DNA of 46,186 nt from a virus, in the IMG/VR virus record IMGVR_UViG_3300032560_001113, positions 1 to 46,186 of that record; one strand, written 5' to 3'. The notes below the pieces were generated by a model. The model was not told the DNA's origin. It made no database searches and saw only the letters and a program-made list of their open reading frames with translations. The position numbers and the translations under genes are program-made. Positions within the stretch are counted from its first letter, which is position 1. Each line of letters starts with the position of its first letter. Shown piece after piece: positions 18,637 through 26,839 of the stretch.

Positions 18637-19647
18637 TTATTTTACATTATTATACCATAAATTATAAAGGTTAGGGTATTTTTCTATATTTAGGCTTTTT
18701 TGATCTTCTAAATTTGCACACTCAATATACTTGAGATTCAATATAATATCATCATCAAGTTTAATAAACGAACCATCATTAAACTCTATATTATTATCAA
18801 CATAAGTTTCCAACGTTTTTGGTCTATTGATTCTAGAAAAATATGAAACCAATTCAAAAGTCTTTTCGCCAAATTCATTTATAATTAAGTCTTTATCTTC
18901 TAATTTTAAAAGTTGATTTCTGTATATTGTCGTACCAAAAACAGAATGTAATCCAGCCGCAAAACATACATGTTCAGGTAAATTACCATTTTCCAATAAT
19001 TGATAGGTTCTAACCAGATGATCGTGTAATGAACCTATCATATGATTATAATTCAGCGCATTATGTTTAACAAGAAATCTACTTAATTTTTCAAAATTAT
19101 CAGAACGTTTTCTTCTAAATTTAAACATTAATGTTTTTCTCAAACCATTATATTTTCTAGAAACGCCACGTGCGCAATGTTGTATGTTTGATTGAAAAAT
19201 AACAACACGATTCTTTTTTGGTATTACAGAAAAAACTTCTTCGTTTGGTGTTATGAAAGATGTTTCTCCACCCCAATCAAATTCCCATTTACCCTCAACC
19301 AAATAAAATACAAAAGTAATTTCGTCAGATCGGGTACTATCTGTATGATAATAACCATCAACTCCAAAAGTATGTCCTCCTATATAACATCTAATTAAAA
19401 CAGTATTATCTAAAATATCAATTTTATCAGTTATATAATTTTTAACGTGTAATAAAAATTCAGGAATATTGTTGGAAACATCTGATAAATTTTTACTATT
19501 AGTTTTTCCAAAATCTAAAAACCAATGGCCATGTGGGTCGTTTTGCTCATGAGAAAGCCAACCATATCTCATTGGCGAATTATTATAATCCTTGAGCAAT
19601 TTGTTTAATATTTCTTCGGTAAAAAAATTATCTAAAACTTTCATCAT
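18637..19647 (-). CDS. 2OG-Fe(II) oxygenase fused to a DUF6817-like domain
   Basis: 336 residues. Residues about 1-180 form a prolyl-4-hydroxylase-type oxygenase: H101 and D103 in GYYHTDS, H157 in NIQHCARGVSRK and an arginine in GLRKTLMF for 2-oxoglutarate. Residues about 185-336 carry MIGSLHDHLVRTYQLL and CFAAGLHSVFGTT, which resemble DUF6817, a helical histidine-rich domain of unknown function that looks HD-phosphohydrolase-like. The two-domain fusion suggests two steps on one substrate. It is inserted between gene 62 and regA and overlaps gene 62 by ATGATG. Function unknown. Confidence 0.75.
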   Translation of the reverse strand: MMKVLDNFFTEEILNKLLKDYNNSPMRYGWLSHEQNDPHGHWFLDFGKTNSKNLSDVSNNIPEFLLHVKNYITDKIDILDNTVLIRCYIGGHTFGVDGYYHTDSTRSDEITFVFYLVEGKWEFDWGGETSFITPNEEVFSVIPKKNRVVIFQSNIQHCARGVSRKYNGLRKTLMFKFRRKRSDNFEKLSRFLVKHNALNYNHMIGSLHDHLVRTYQLLENGNLPEHVCFAAGLHSVFGTTIYRNQLLKLEDKDLIINEFGEKTFELVSYFSRINRPKTLETYVDNNIEFNDGSFIKLDDDIILNLKYIECANLEDQKSLNIEKYPNLYNLWYNNVK

Positions 19648-20027
19648 TTATCTAAACCACCTTTTTCTAATTTTTTCTTTATTTCCTTCAATTGTTCTTT
19701 GGAAAGAATAAAAGATGCAGTCTTAGCTTTATTATAATTATATCCAAAATATTCTTGAATGGCTTCAATATTGCTATCTTTTTCTTTCTTGGCCCACTTA
19801 CTATTAGTTCTTTTTGTTGGGCGTATAATATTTATGAAATAATCGAATTGAAGTTTTTTGTCTAAATGACCGTTAAGATTCATTTCTTGAGCGTGAAGTA
19901 TAGTGTCTTTATGATACGACAAGGCTCTATTAGTTAGAAACGGAGAATATGATTTCTCCGTCACTTCGTCAACTATAAGATTTTTCTTTGAATAAAGAAT
20001 AGAATTTACATAATCAAAAGGGTTCAT
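19644..20027 (-). CDS. 62: Clamp loader small subunit gp62
   Basis: 127 residues starting MNPFDYVNSILYSKKN. Recognisable gp62 features are SPFLTNRALSYHKDT, HAQEMNLNGHLDKKLQFDY and IRPTKRTNSKWAKK. With gp44 it forms the ATP-driven loader that places the gp45 clamp on primer-template DNA. I chose the ATG at 20027, which overlaps the gp44 stop as TAATG, the coupled arrangement expected for a 4:1 complex. A longer in-frame TTG start (20066) would lie within gene 44 and is less likely. Confidence 0.88.
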   Translation of the reverse strand: MNPFDYVNSILYSKKNLIVDEVTEKSYSPFLTNRALSYHKDTILHAQEMNLNGHLDKKLQFDYFINIIRPTKRTNSKWAKKEKDSNIEAIQEYFGYNYNKAKTASFILSKEQLKEIKKKLEKGGLDK

Positions 20028-20965
20028 TAGTTGAATTCCAAATTGATCATAATTTCCGTTAGACAAGCCATAAGATTAATTTCCTGATCCGCAACGAAAG
20101 CCGCTTGATATTGATATTTACCCAATATCAACACCAGTTGAGCTACATCGGTAGGAGGGAGAAATTCTGAGGCTGTATCATACAACTGACGAAATATACT
20201 GTTCTGATCATTATCAAGATTTTCCCCAACCCATTTACGTAGCCCAGAAAAATTCTTTTCCTTGAGCATAGAAACCAGTTCCTTGATAGAAACTTGTTGT
20301 AGGTTAGCCAAAATACCAGAATCAATTTTACCCGTCGCCGAATAACGCTGAAGCTCGTTAAGAACTCTACGCCAATCAGGAAAATGTTTTTGAATTACTT
20401 CTGCGACGACAGCTTTATCGAATTCTATGTTTTCAGAATTAAGAATGTTTGACACTCGCTTCATAAACTGCATCGCGAGTTTCGCCATTTCTTTTTTACC
20501 GATTTTAAAGTCGATAACCGAACAACGAGAATGAAGAGGCTCGATAATCCTATTTTTAAAGTTACAAGTAAGAATAAACCCGCAATTTCTAGAAAACTCT
20601 TCCATGAAGTTACGAAGAGCCGGTTGAGTCGAATTGGCGTTTAGATAATCCGCCTCATCAAGAATAACATACTTACGCCCTCCAGAAAGAGAAACAGATG
20701 AAGCGAAGTTTAGGATTTCGTTTCTAAGAGTGTCGATATTACCATTCATAGAACCGTTAATAACAATGTAATCACAACCAAGCTGTTCTAACATTGCTCT
20801 AGCTACCGTTGTTTTACCAACACCGGCAGAACCAGAAAGAATAAGGTTTGGAATATTTTGTTGATCTACAAACTGTTGAAAAACAGCTTTTAATTCAATC
20901 GGAAGGATAGTTTCTTCTATAGTTTTTGGGCGATACTTCTCGACCCACAGGAACTCTTCTCTCAT
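20027..20965 (-). CDS. 44: Clamp loader large subunit gp44 (AAA+ ATPase)
   Basis: 312 residues with a full AAA+ clamp-loader signature: WVEKYRP at 7-13, Walker A GSAGVGKT at 45-52, Walker B ILDEAD at 101-106 and the arginine-finger box SRC at 146-148. Its length matches T4 gp44 (319). It hydrolyses ATP with gp62 to load the gp45 sliding clamp for the phage polymerase, which is not in this window. It lies directly after the clamp gene and a terminator, as in T4 (45-44-62-regA). Confidence 0.96.
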   Translation of the reverse strand: MREEFLWVEKYRPKTIEETILPIELKAVFQQFVDQQNIPNLILSGSAGVGKTTVARAMLEQLGCDYIVINGSMNGNIDTLRNEILNFASSVSLSGGRKYVILDEADYLNANSTQPALRNFMEEFSRNCGFILTCNFKNRIIEPLHSRCSVIDFKIGKKEMAKLAMQFMKRVSNILNSENIEFDKAVVAEVIQKHFPDWRRVLNELQRYSATGKIDSGILANLQQVSIKELVSMLKEKNFSGLRKWVGENLDNDQNSIFRQLYDTASEFLPPTDVAQLVLILGKYQYQAAFVADQEINLMACLTEIMINLEFN

Positions 20966-20981
20966 AATATATCTCCATGAT

Positions 20982-21011
20982 AAAAAAAGAGGAACTATAT
21001 TATAGCCCCTC
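20982..21011 (-). terminator. Terminator between gene 45 and gene 44
   Basis: A 10-bp stem with two G-U pairs and a 3-nt loop (20989-21011) is followed by seven Ts on the - strand. It lies 18 bases after the clamp stop and may lower 44/62 expression relative to the clamp. Confidence 0.75.
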
Positions 21012-21028
21012 CCAAGTCAAAGGTAAAC

Positions 21029-21682
21029 TTAGAAAGTTGAAGACTGCTCTACTGCAATCCAATAATCAGCTTCCTTGCCCTTAAAGCAAGAAATACCTTT
21101 AGAACAAATACTAACTTCATAATCTCCAGGGATGATCTTGATATTTTCAGACTTAAAAATAGCCTTAAAAGTTTTATTGGTTGTTCCGATTTCAACAGAA
21201 TACACATCACCAGAAGGATTCTTGGTGTCGGCGGCTTGCAAGCTAATTAGCTTTCCGTCACCAACAACGACAATTTCCGGAAGTCCCAAAACGCCAGCAG
21301 CCTTTTCAACGTCCTTCAAATTATCATTGGTTAGAGTGAAAGTAACGTCGATAGAAGGAAGCTTGATTTCCTTTTCCGGAGTCTTAGTAATCGTGCTTTC
21401 GTCGGCATAAGTATAATGAGTGCTCTTGTTGGCGTCGAAAATATTAACGTACTTATCATTGAAATCTAGTTCGGGGTTGTTGAACAAACTCAATGCAGAA
21501 ATAAAACGATCAAGATTATAGATCGCAAAACGCTTATCAAATTCAGTTGTTACCGTCGCCTTTGCCATAATAGTCTTAGACGTCGAAATAGTCTTCAATG
21601 TATTACCTTCCTGAATTACGATAGAAGGATTAATCTTTGCGAAGTTCTTAAGTACATTAATTGTATTAGTATCAATCTTCAT
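21029..21682 (-). CDS. 45: Sliding clamp gp45
   Basis: 217 residues, the size of T4 gp45 (228). It begins MKIDTNTINVLKNFAKINPSI and shows the phage clamp pattern of two repeated alpha-beta modules: FDKRFAIYNLDRFISALSLF in the first and FTLTNDNLKDVEKAAGVLGL in the second. The trimeric ring tethers the DNA polymerase and, in T4, activates late transcription with gp33 and gp55. It is the first gene of the 45-44-62-regA replication group. Upstream is the glycosyltransferase gene, 31 bases away. Confidence 0.94.
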   Translation of the reverse strand: MKIDTNTINVLKNFAKINPSIVIQEGNTLKTISTSKTIMAKATVTTEFDKRFAIYNLDRFISALSLFNNPELDFNDKYVNIFDANKSTHYTYADESTITKTPEKEIKLPSIDVTFTLTNDNLKDVEKAAGVLGLPEIVVVGDGKLISLQAADTKNPSGDVYSVEIGTTNKTFKAIFKSENIKIIPGDYEVSICSKGISCFKGKEADYWIAVEQSSTF

Positions 21683-21713
21683 AATTTATTCACCTTTCGT
21701 TAATTTAAATATT

Positions 21714-22571
21714 TTACTTCTTCTTCTGTTTACCGCCTAGCTGAGAAGGGTCAGCAGTAGCGGCAGCGCCAATTGACGCCAAATCAGCAAGAGAACCACC
21801 AAAAATATACGTTCCTACATGCTGCATTTTCATCCATGGGCAGAACCATGTCTTAAGTTCAATTTGTTGAGCCTTTTGACAAAACCAATAGTCTTCGGAC
21901 AAGTATCTCTTTGAGACTGGATCGACTTCAGCTTGAAAATACATCATGATCTCGCGAGTACCGTCAAAGTGCTCAGTGCGAACATGATCTGGCTTATACA
22001 TATACTGAGGATATGAGTCCGTAAACTTCTGCATTGCTGGCTTAGTAATCATCATAAATCCAGTTCCAATTTCTAGAACTTCACAAGGTTCTCCAATAGC
22101 AATTGACTGTTGACCGCCCTTTGGATTAAATACAAAATCGCCAACAAACTTTTCAAGCACGTTAGGATCAGCATCGGCAACACCCTTATCTACCGCACGT
22201 TTAATCTTTTCCCAAGAAATACACTTTTTAGGATAAGGTCCGCCAATGATATCATACTTTTCTGGATTTTGTGCTTGAAGAGCCATCAAGGCGATAACGT
22301 CTTGGGGATTAAATCCAATATCAGAATCAATAAACATCAAATGTTCTGCATCGGAACGCATAAACTCATCGCAACAGTAATTTCTTGCGCGCGTAATCAG
22401 TGATTCGTTAAACAAAAAATAATATTGAAGCGGTATTCCATACTGAGCACAAATCGCCGAAAGATCAGCACAAGACTTAGCAAACATACCAGCACATGCG
22501 CCACCATACATTGGAGTGGCGATAAAAAGCTTACGCTTTCTTAATTCTTCTACGTTAATGTTAATTTCCAT
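21714..22571 (-). CDS. GT-A-fold glycosyltransferase
   Basis: 285 residues. The N-terminus LFIATPMYGGACAGMF and NESLITRARNYCC lead to the DxD site FIDSDIGF (D82, D84), the nucleotide-sugar and metal site of GT-A enzymes. EIGTGFMM and SEDYWFCQKA follow as acceptor-side and catalytic-base segments. This architecture recurs in T4-like and cyanophage genomes. The acceptor is unknown. Because the gene is transcribed with a TET/JBP dioxygenase and a base-modifying transferase, glucosylation of a modified base is a reasonable hypothesis. The Lys- and Gly-rich tail (GGKQKKK) could contact nucleic acid. Confidence 0.8.
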   Translation of the reverse strand: MEININVEELRKRKLFIATPMYGGACAGMFAKSCADLSAICAQYGIPLQYYFLFNESLITRARNYCCDEFMRSDAEHLMFIDSDIGFNPQDVIALMALQAQNPEKYDIIGGPYPKKCISWEKIKRAVDKGVADADPNVLEKFVGDFVFNPKGGQQSIAIGEPCEVLEIGTGFMMITKPAMQKFTDSYPQYMYKPDHVRTEHFDGTREIMMYFQAEVDPVSKRYLSEDYWFCQKAQQIELKTWFCPWMKMQHVGTYIFGGSLADLASIGAAATADPSQLGGKQKKK

Positions 22572-22574
22572 ACT

Positions 22575-22871
22575 TTATTCACCTTTATTTTTATAATGAT
22601 CGTTAAACAAACACATTAGCGTGTAATGTAGGGTTTTCATCAAGTCATCTTTGTTATTACCATTTTTCTTACCATAACGCCAAAGATATTTTAATCCTGT
22701 GTTACGAAAAGTAGGAGTGGCGTCCCCGAGAGCAATCCATGCATCAAAACATTGAACATCGTTTTCTGTTTTGTAATGAGCATCGTATGTCTTATCTATA
22801 TAGGCTTTGAAATCTTCAATAATCCGATCTTCAGCATATTTGTATGAGATTTTTTTATCTTTACTTGTCAT
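22575..22871 (-). CDS. DUF3310-type protein
   Basis: 98 residues. HYKTENDVQCFDAW, RNTGLKYLWRYGKK and DLMKTLHYTLMCL follow the DUF3310 pattern (HYK, then KYxxRyxxK, then DLxKaxxYL) found in small phage proteins sometimes annotated as nucleotide kinase-like. I chose the ATG at 22871, overlapping the end of the upstream kinase gene, because longer in-frame starts lie within it. The function is not established. Confidence 0.75.
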   Translation of the reverse strand: MTSKDKKISYKYAEDRIIEDFKAYIDKTYDAHYKTENDVQCFDAWIALGDATPTFRNTGLKYLWRYGKKNGNNKDDLMKTLHYTLMCLFNDHYKNKGE

Positions 22872-23400
22872 TAATAATATCCACAATTCTTTCAAAGACA
22901 ACCAATTGGTCTTTTTTATTATTATTTTCAAACTTTTCAACGTTAAACATAATATTGAAGTTTGTCATTATGTTATTCAATTTAGTTTCTCTACCCGCCA
23001 ACCAAGTTTCATTTTGGTCGCTACCGCGTTCTTTATAACGTTCTGTTCTAATATCTTTCGTAGTTGATAGATAAATTACTGTTGTATCGAAATTATCAAT
23101 ACAATGTTCTAGGAAAGAAGAAGTAAATAACCTATCACCCTCAAATAATACTATACTATCTTTACTCAAAAAGTCAAGAAACTTTATTGCTTCCGGTTGT
23201 ACTGCCATTGACATACGATCTGTCCCTGAAAATACTTCCCCTTCTTCGTATTTACCCAATACGTAAATGTTATCAAATTGAAGGTAAGGAACTAATTTAT
23301 AACTTGTATACTTGGGTTCAAATTTATATTTTTCCAATATCATTTTCATCAACGTGGATTTACCGGAACCAGGTTCTCCGCCAATAGCAATAATTTTCAT
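22861..23400 (-). CDS. P-loop kinase, candidate 5-hydroxymethyluracil-DNA kinase
   Basis: 179 residues with Walker A GGEPGSGKST at 7-16, a kinase-like VLFEGDRLF acidic segment near 84-92 and YLSTTKDIRTERYKERG as the lid region. It is the size of small nucleoside and nucleotide kinases. Its stop and start overlap by 4 bp with the hypermodification-transferase-like gene and it shares an operon with the TET/JBP dioxygenase. In known thymidine-hypermodifying phages a P-loop kinase activates 5-hydroxymethyluracil in DNA, which this context suggests. Ordinary deoxynucleotide kinase remains possible. Confidence 0.7.
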   Translation of the reverse strand: MKIIAIGGEPGSGKSTLMKMILEKYKFEPKYTSYKLVPYLQFDNIYVLGKYEEGEVFSGTDRMSMAVQPEAIKFLDFLSKDSIVLFEGDRLFTSSFLEHCIDNFDTTVIYLSTTKDIRTERYKERGSDQNETWLAGRETKLNNIMTNFNIMFNVEKFENNNKKDQLVVFERIVDIINDK

Positions 23401-24536
23401 ATAAATTTCTCCAAATTATTATTCAAATTTTGATTAAAATCATTCTTAAAACATTCCCAATCATTATCCATCATTATAACTTGACCAGTCTTTAAATAAT
23501 GATTTTGTTTAATTGGGTGAAGACCTGGATCTGAAGGATTACATTCTAACCTTAAATTATTCGGTAAATATTTTTCTCTAGCTTCCCAAAATAAATTAAA
23601 ATCTTCTTTACCTTCCCAAACCTTTTCGGCTCTTTTAATTCTATCATGAAACATATCCACATAGACATTAGGATATCTTCTATTTTTACGGTGCCAAGAT
23701 TTATAACAACAAAGCGTTGATTCAAGAGTAAAATAAGAAACGTCTTTATAAAAAGGTTTGTTTTTAAATCTTATTTTAGATTCTTCAAGAAGTAATTCTC
23801 CTTCTTCGATCAACCAACTTAAATGTTCTTTTTTATATCCTTGAAAATTCGGATTTGTTTTATTGTGCCAATCTAGATCATCTCTACCTAACACAATCGC
23901 TAAACCGTTTCTATGAGATTTACTACCAGACATATCCGTCAAAAATAATTCATCACAATCTACATCAAGCCCAATTATACGCTGATATTCAAGGAAAGAA
24001 AAGGTCGAAAGCCTACCAAAAGCATAAAATTTATTTAACACAGTTTCCCAACAGTTTTTGAAACTACCCAATTCTTCCCAAAATTGTTTTTGTGTTTCAT
24101 TACCAACTAAAGTTTGATAAGATTCTAGAGCTTTACCAAATTTAGTTTTACAATAGCGGCGGTCCATATCCCATTCTAATTTATTCCAATTATCCAATAT
24201 ATATTGTTGAATTTCATTCGGATTAATATTGAAATTTGGATATTTTTTAAAGATGGTCCAAGTTGTTACTATATTTTGACTTACGCCGTTAATAAACGTC
24301 AACCAATACATATCTTCTTCTGTTAAAGAAAATTTGTATTGTAAATAAGGAAACATAAAATATACCGCCCCTGGATGAGAGCGATATTTAAGATGAAATT
24401 CATAAAATCTTAAAAATACTTCGCGGCGATATTGTGGTTCGCGAAAATCCATACCTTGTTTGAGGTCAATTATTTCTTTTGTTTTTTCTATTTCGCTCCA
24501 TCTACCTATAGGATGGACACTATTTTCATTAATCAT
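23397..24536 (-). CDS. Amino acid:DNA-transferase-like (ADDT-type) thymidine hypermodification protein
   Basis: 379 residues. From memory, FYEFHLKYRSHPGAVYFMFPYL near 47-68, DMYWLTFINGVSQNIVT near 76-92, WDMDRRYCKTKFG near 141-153 and LTDMSGSKSHRNGLA near 202-216 match a phage family annotated as ADDT hypermodification transferases. These replace an activated pyrophosphate on 5-hydroxymethyluracil in DNA with an amine or other group. I started at the ATG 24536, which has GAGGA eight bases upstream. Overlaps with the TET/JBP gene (8 bp) and the kinase (4 bp) indicate one coupled cassette. The family call is by recognition; the chemistry is inferred. Confidence 0.62.
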   Translation of the reverse strand: MINENSVHPIGRWSEIEKTKEIIDLKQGMDFREPQYRREVFLRFYEFHLKYRSHPGAVYFMFPYLQYKFSLTEEDMYWLTFINGVSQNIVTTWTIFKKYPNFNINPNEIQQYILDNWNKLEWDMDRRYCKTKFGKALESYQTLVGNETQKQFWEELGSFKNCWETVLNKFYAFGRLSTFSFLEYQRIIGLDVDCDELFLTDMSGSKSHRNGLAIVLGRDDLDWHNKTNPNFQGYKKEHLSWLIEEGELLLEESKIRFKNKPFYKDVSYFTLESTLCCYKSWHRKNRRYPNVYVDMFHDRIKRAEKVWEGKEDFNLFWEAREKYLPNNLRLECNPSDPGLHPIKQNHYLKTGQVIMMDNDWECFKNDFNQNLNNNLEKFI

Positions 24537-25902
24537 CAAAGAAATCCTCTAAACTAGCTGCAGCTTCTTTCTTATACGGATCTTCCATATTATGAGCTTT
24601 CAGATAATCATACCACTCTTGATCTTCCCACATACCGGGGGAAACTCCGTTCCAAAGAGGTCTCCAAAGTTTATGCGATTTATTCAATCTACGCTCGTCG
24701 ACAAATTGTTTACGTAGATTTTCATATTCGAAAGATTTAAGCTCAAGCATTTTTTCACGGAAATAACAAACGATTGAAATACGTTCTGCTTTTTCATGAT
24801 TGAGTTTAATTTCAGTATTACCATGAATTACTTCATGATTATTCACCAACAATAGGTCTCCAGGACGAACATTAACCGCTATTCTTACTTGCGGAAACAC
24901 TAGATATCCGCCTGTGTATTCTCCATCACCTAGAACCAACAGGTTCGATAAACCTTCGTTTAAATCTCCGGCGTCTCTATGACAAGCAGTCCTAAACGAT
25001 TTGTTAACAGTAATAGTTGTAAAAACTGTTCCAGGAACTAGATATCTGGGGTCAAGCTTATCAGCTGCTTCTTTTTGGTTGTTCCAACGCCATGGCAACA
25101 AATCTTTGAATCCGCGATTCAAAGATTGTAGGAAAGGATAAGCTTTCTTAAATAGCTCTGGGTTTTTTTCAGTATAAGAAGTCGCGCGGCCGTAAGGAAT
25201 TCTCGGGTAACGATCATACCAACCAGCGACGCCCGAAAAAACGGATTGAGCGTAATTAGTGTCCGAAATCCATTCATTAAAAGCTCTTTCAGCTTCAGCT
25301 TTGATCATTTCATGAGGCTTATTACTTAGACCATCAACCCATTTATCAAACCAACCAAAATAATCAGGATATTCTTTCATAACTTCGCTACGTAACCAAA
25401 CGTGTCCGCGAACTTCTTCCTTATCGCCTTTACCTTCTTTATACTTTTTTCTAATAGATTCAACAGTTTTCTTTTCTCCAGTAAATTCCCCAAGATCAGC
25501 ACCGTTGTCTAAAAACAAATTAAGAATTTCTAATTCATAAGCGTTCACCCAATCGCGGCCGCCTGGTCCTTGAGCTTCCAATATTTCTCCACGCGGGCCA
25601 GCAGCCAGTCCTCTGTTTTGACTTTGTGTCGCAGCTTCACGAAGCCCCTCGTAAGCCAACTTTTGTTCTTCTGTAGAGAAATAATTTTTACGAAATTTAA
25701 AAGCTATTCTACGTTCGTCATTACCTTTCATACAATCGCTACACTCTAGATCACAACTGGCTTTTCGGGATATATCACAAAGAGGTGGTAAATAACAATC
25801 TGTATCTTCATTGATTACAATATCATAATCAGATTCAGTCGGGAACTTACCCAACATATGTTCTGAATCAAAAATTTGTTTTGCTACTATACGTTTAACC
25901 AT
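24529..25902 (-). CDS. TET/JBP-family 2OG-Fe(II) DNA-base dioxygenase
   Basis: 457 residues. The C-terminal catalytic core (about 290-385) has ITVNKSFRTACHRDAGD with the HxD iron site (H308, D310), NLLVLGDGEYTGGYLVFP, a distal histidine in IHGNTEI (H360) and ERISIVCYFRE with the 2-oxoglutarate arginine (R374). This order is diagnostic of the TET/JBP branch, which hydroxylates the methyl of thymine or 5-methylcytosine in DNA. A Cys cluster at 36-57 (C36, C42, C50, C54, C57) may bind zinc. The start is the ATG at 25902 with AAGGAG upstream; a TTG adds five residues. It has its own promoter and heads the cassette. Confidence 0.82.
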   Translation of the reverse strand: MVKRIVAKQIFDSEHMLGKFPTESDYDIVINEDTDCYLPPLCDISRKASCDLECSDCMKGNDERRIAFKFRKNYFSTEEQKLAYEGLREAATQSQNRGLAAGPRGEILEAQGPGGRDWVNAYELEILNLFLDNGADLGEFTGEKKTVESIRKKYKEGKGDKEEVRGHVWLRSEVMKEYPDYFGWFDKWVDGLSNKPHEMIKAEAERAFNEWISDTNYAQSVFSGVAGWYDRYPRIPYGRATSYTEKNPELFKKAYPFLQSLNRGFKDLLPWRWNNQKEAADKLDPRYLVPGTVFTTITVNKSFRTACHRDAGDLNEGLSNLLVLGDGEYTGGYLVFPQVRIAVNVRPGDLLLVNNHEVIHGNTEIKLNHEKAERISIVCYFREKMLELKSFEYENLRKQFVDERRLNKSHKLWRPLWNGVSPGMWEDQEWYDYLKAHNMEDPYKKEAAASLEDFFDD

Positions 25903-25943
25903 ATTGTTCTCCTTCAATATCTACACATACTATATATGCATCA

Positions 25944-25972
25944 ATTATAGCTTAATTGTGACGTATTATCAA
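25944..25972 (-). promoter_or_regulatory. Sigma70-type promoter of the base-modification cassette
   Basis: TTGATA (25967-25972), 17 bp, TATAAT (25944-25949), 42 bases before the TET/JBP start. Confidence 0.75.
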
Positions 25973-26352
25973 CTTCTTATTTTCTTTTCTAAGATTTTTT
26001 TAACGTTTGGAGGAGTCCAACCTTCGGGCTTCATTATTTTACCATCTTCACGACGAAGTACTTTACCATCAACAAGTTTAGCCATATTACTTCTATGAAC
26101 TTCAGCAAAAATATCGTCGAGAGGAATGCCATAAGAAACGGCAGTACCACAAGCGATGTAAATAATATCAGCTAGTGCATCAGCGACTTCAACAAGATCA
26201 TTGAATGATTCACCGTCCATATATTCTCGGACTTCTTCTCTAAGAAGCTTTACTCTAAGCTTGCGCTCATCGTCATCAGGAAACTCTGGCTTATCGCCAA
26301 TACGCTGACCAAATGCCTGATGAAAATCACGAACGTCTGTAAACATAGTCAT
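25969..26352 (-). CDS. MazG-like NTP pyrophosphohydrolase
   Basis: 127 residues. LLREEVREYMDGE (an ExxE half-site) and DLVEVADALADIIYIACG (the ExxD half-site) form the metal-binding helices of the all-alpha NTP pyrophosphatase superfamily (MazG, phosphoribosyl-ATP pyrophosphohydrolase). These enzymes hydrolyse nucleoside triphosphates, often abnormal or alarmone-related ones. I chose the ATG at 26352 with AGGAAG upstream; it overlaps the preceding gene by 4 bp. The -35 of the cassette promoter lies in its last bases. Confidence 0.82.
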   Translation of the reverse strand: MTMFTDVRDFHQAFGQRIGDKPEFPDDDERKLRVKLLREEVREYMDGESFNDLVEVADALADIIYIACGTAVSYGIPLDDIFAEVHRSNMAKLVDGKVLRREDGKIMKPEGWTPPNVKKILEKKIRS

Positions 26353-26639
26353 TTTGATTCTTCCTTTTTTATAGCCCAAGCAGACCCTAGTGTATCTCTA
26401 AAAAATTTACCATCTGCAGCTTGCTTGATAGCATCTTTACCATAAGCTTTACTAATTTTTGAATCAAGAGAAGATTCTCTCAATTTAAAATTTCCCTTTA
26501 AATACGCAATAACAGAACGAAATAAAAAAATTCTTTCTTCTTTTTTACGGTGTATTTCTTTTGGAGAATTTCTCTTCCAAGTTTTTATTTCTTCTTCTAA
26601 TTCTTTTTCTAAAGACAAAATCATTTCGTCTTTATTCAT
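26349..26639 (-). CDS. Hypothetical charged helical protein
   Basis: 96 residues, starting MNKDEMILSLEKELEEEIKTW, with a highly charged coiled-coil-like N-terminus and a C-terminal FFRDTLGSAWAIKK segment. No domain recognised. It overlaps both neighbours by 4 bp (ATGA), so it is translated as part of the chain from the 26832-27383 gene to the MazG-like gene. Confidence 0.65.
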   Translation of the reverse strand: MNKDEMILSLEKELEEEIKTWKRNSPKEIHRKKEERIFLFRSVIAYLKGNFKLRESSLDSKISKAYGKDAIKQAADGKFFRDTLGSAWAIKKEESK

Positions 26640-26839
26640 TGCTTGTTACTCATAAGACAAATTGCATTACCTTGAGATGTAGGAACAAATGAACCACCAA
26701 CAGAAATGCACTTATCCATAGATGCATAATATTTCTCATTCGTACTTTGAACGCCAAAGTAAATCATACTTACAATACCTAAAACCATTACTGTCGCACA
26801 GGTCCATCCAATAAACCAGTCCCATTCCCAACTACGCAT
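26636..26839 (-). CDS. Small single-pass membrane protein
   Basis: 67 residues. WFIGWTCATVMVLGIVSMIYFGV (split here as an N-terminal WFIGW and the hydrophobic run ending MIYFGV, about 8-30) forms one membrane helix, followed by a soluble tail with two Cys (MDKCISVGG, NAICLMS) that could be periplasmic and disulfide-linked. Overlaps of 4 and 8 bp with its neighbours. Function unknown; the position among host-takeover genes would fit a membrane effector. Confidence 0.65.
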   Translation of the reverse strand: MRSWEWDWFIGWTCATVMVLGIVSMIYFGVQSTNEKYYASMDKCISVGGSFVPTSQGNAICLMSNKQ

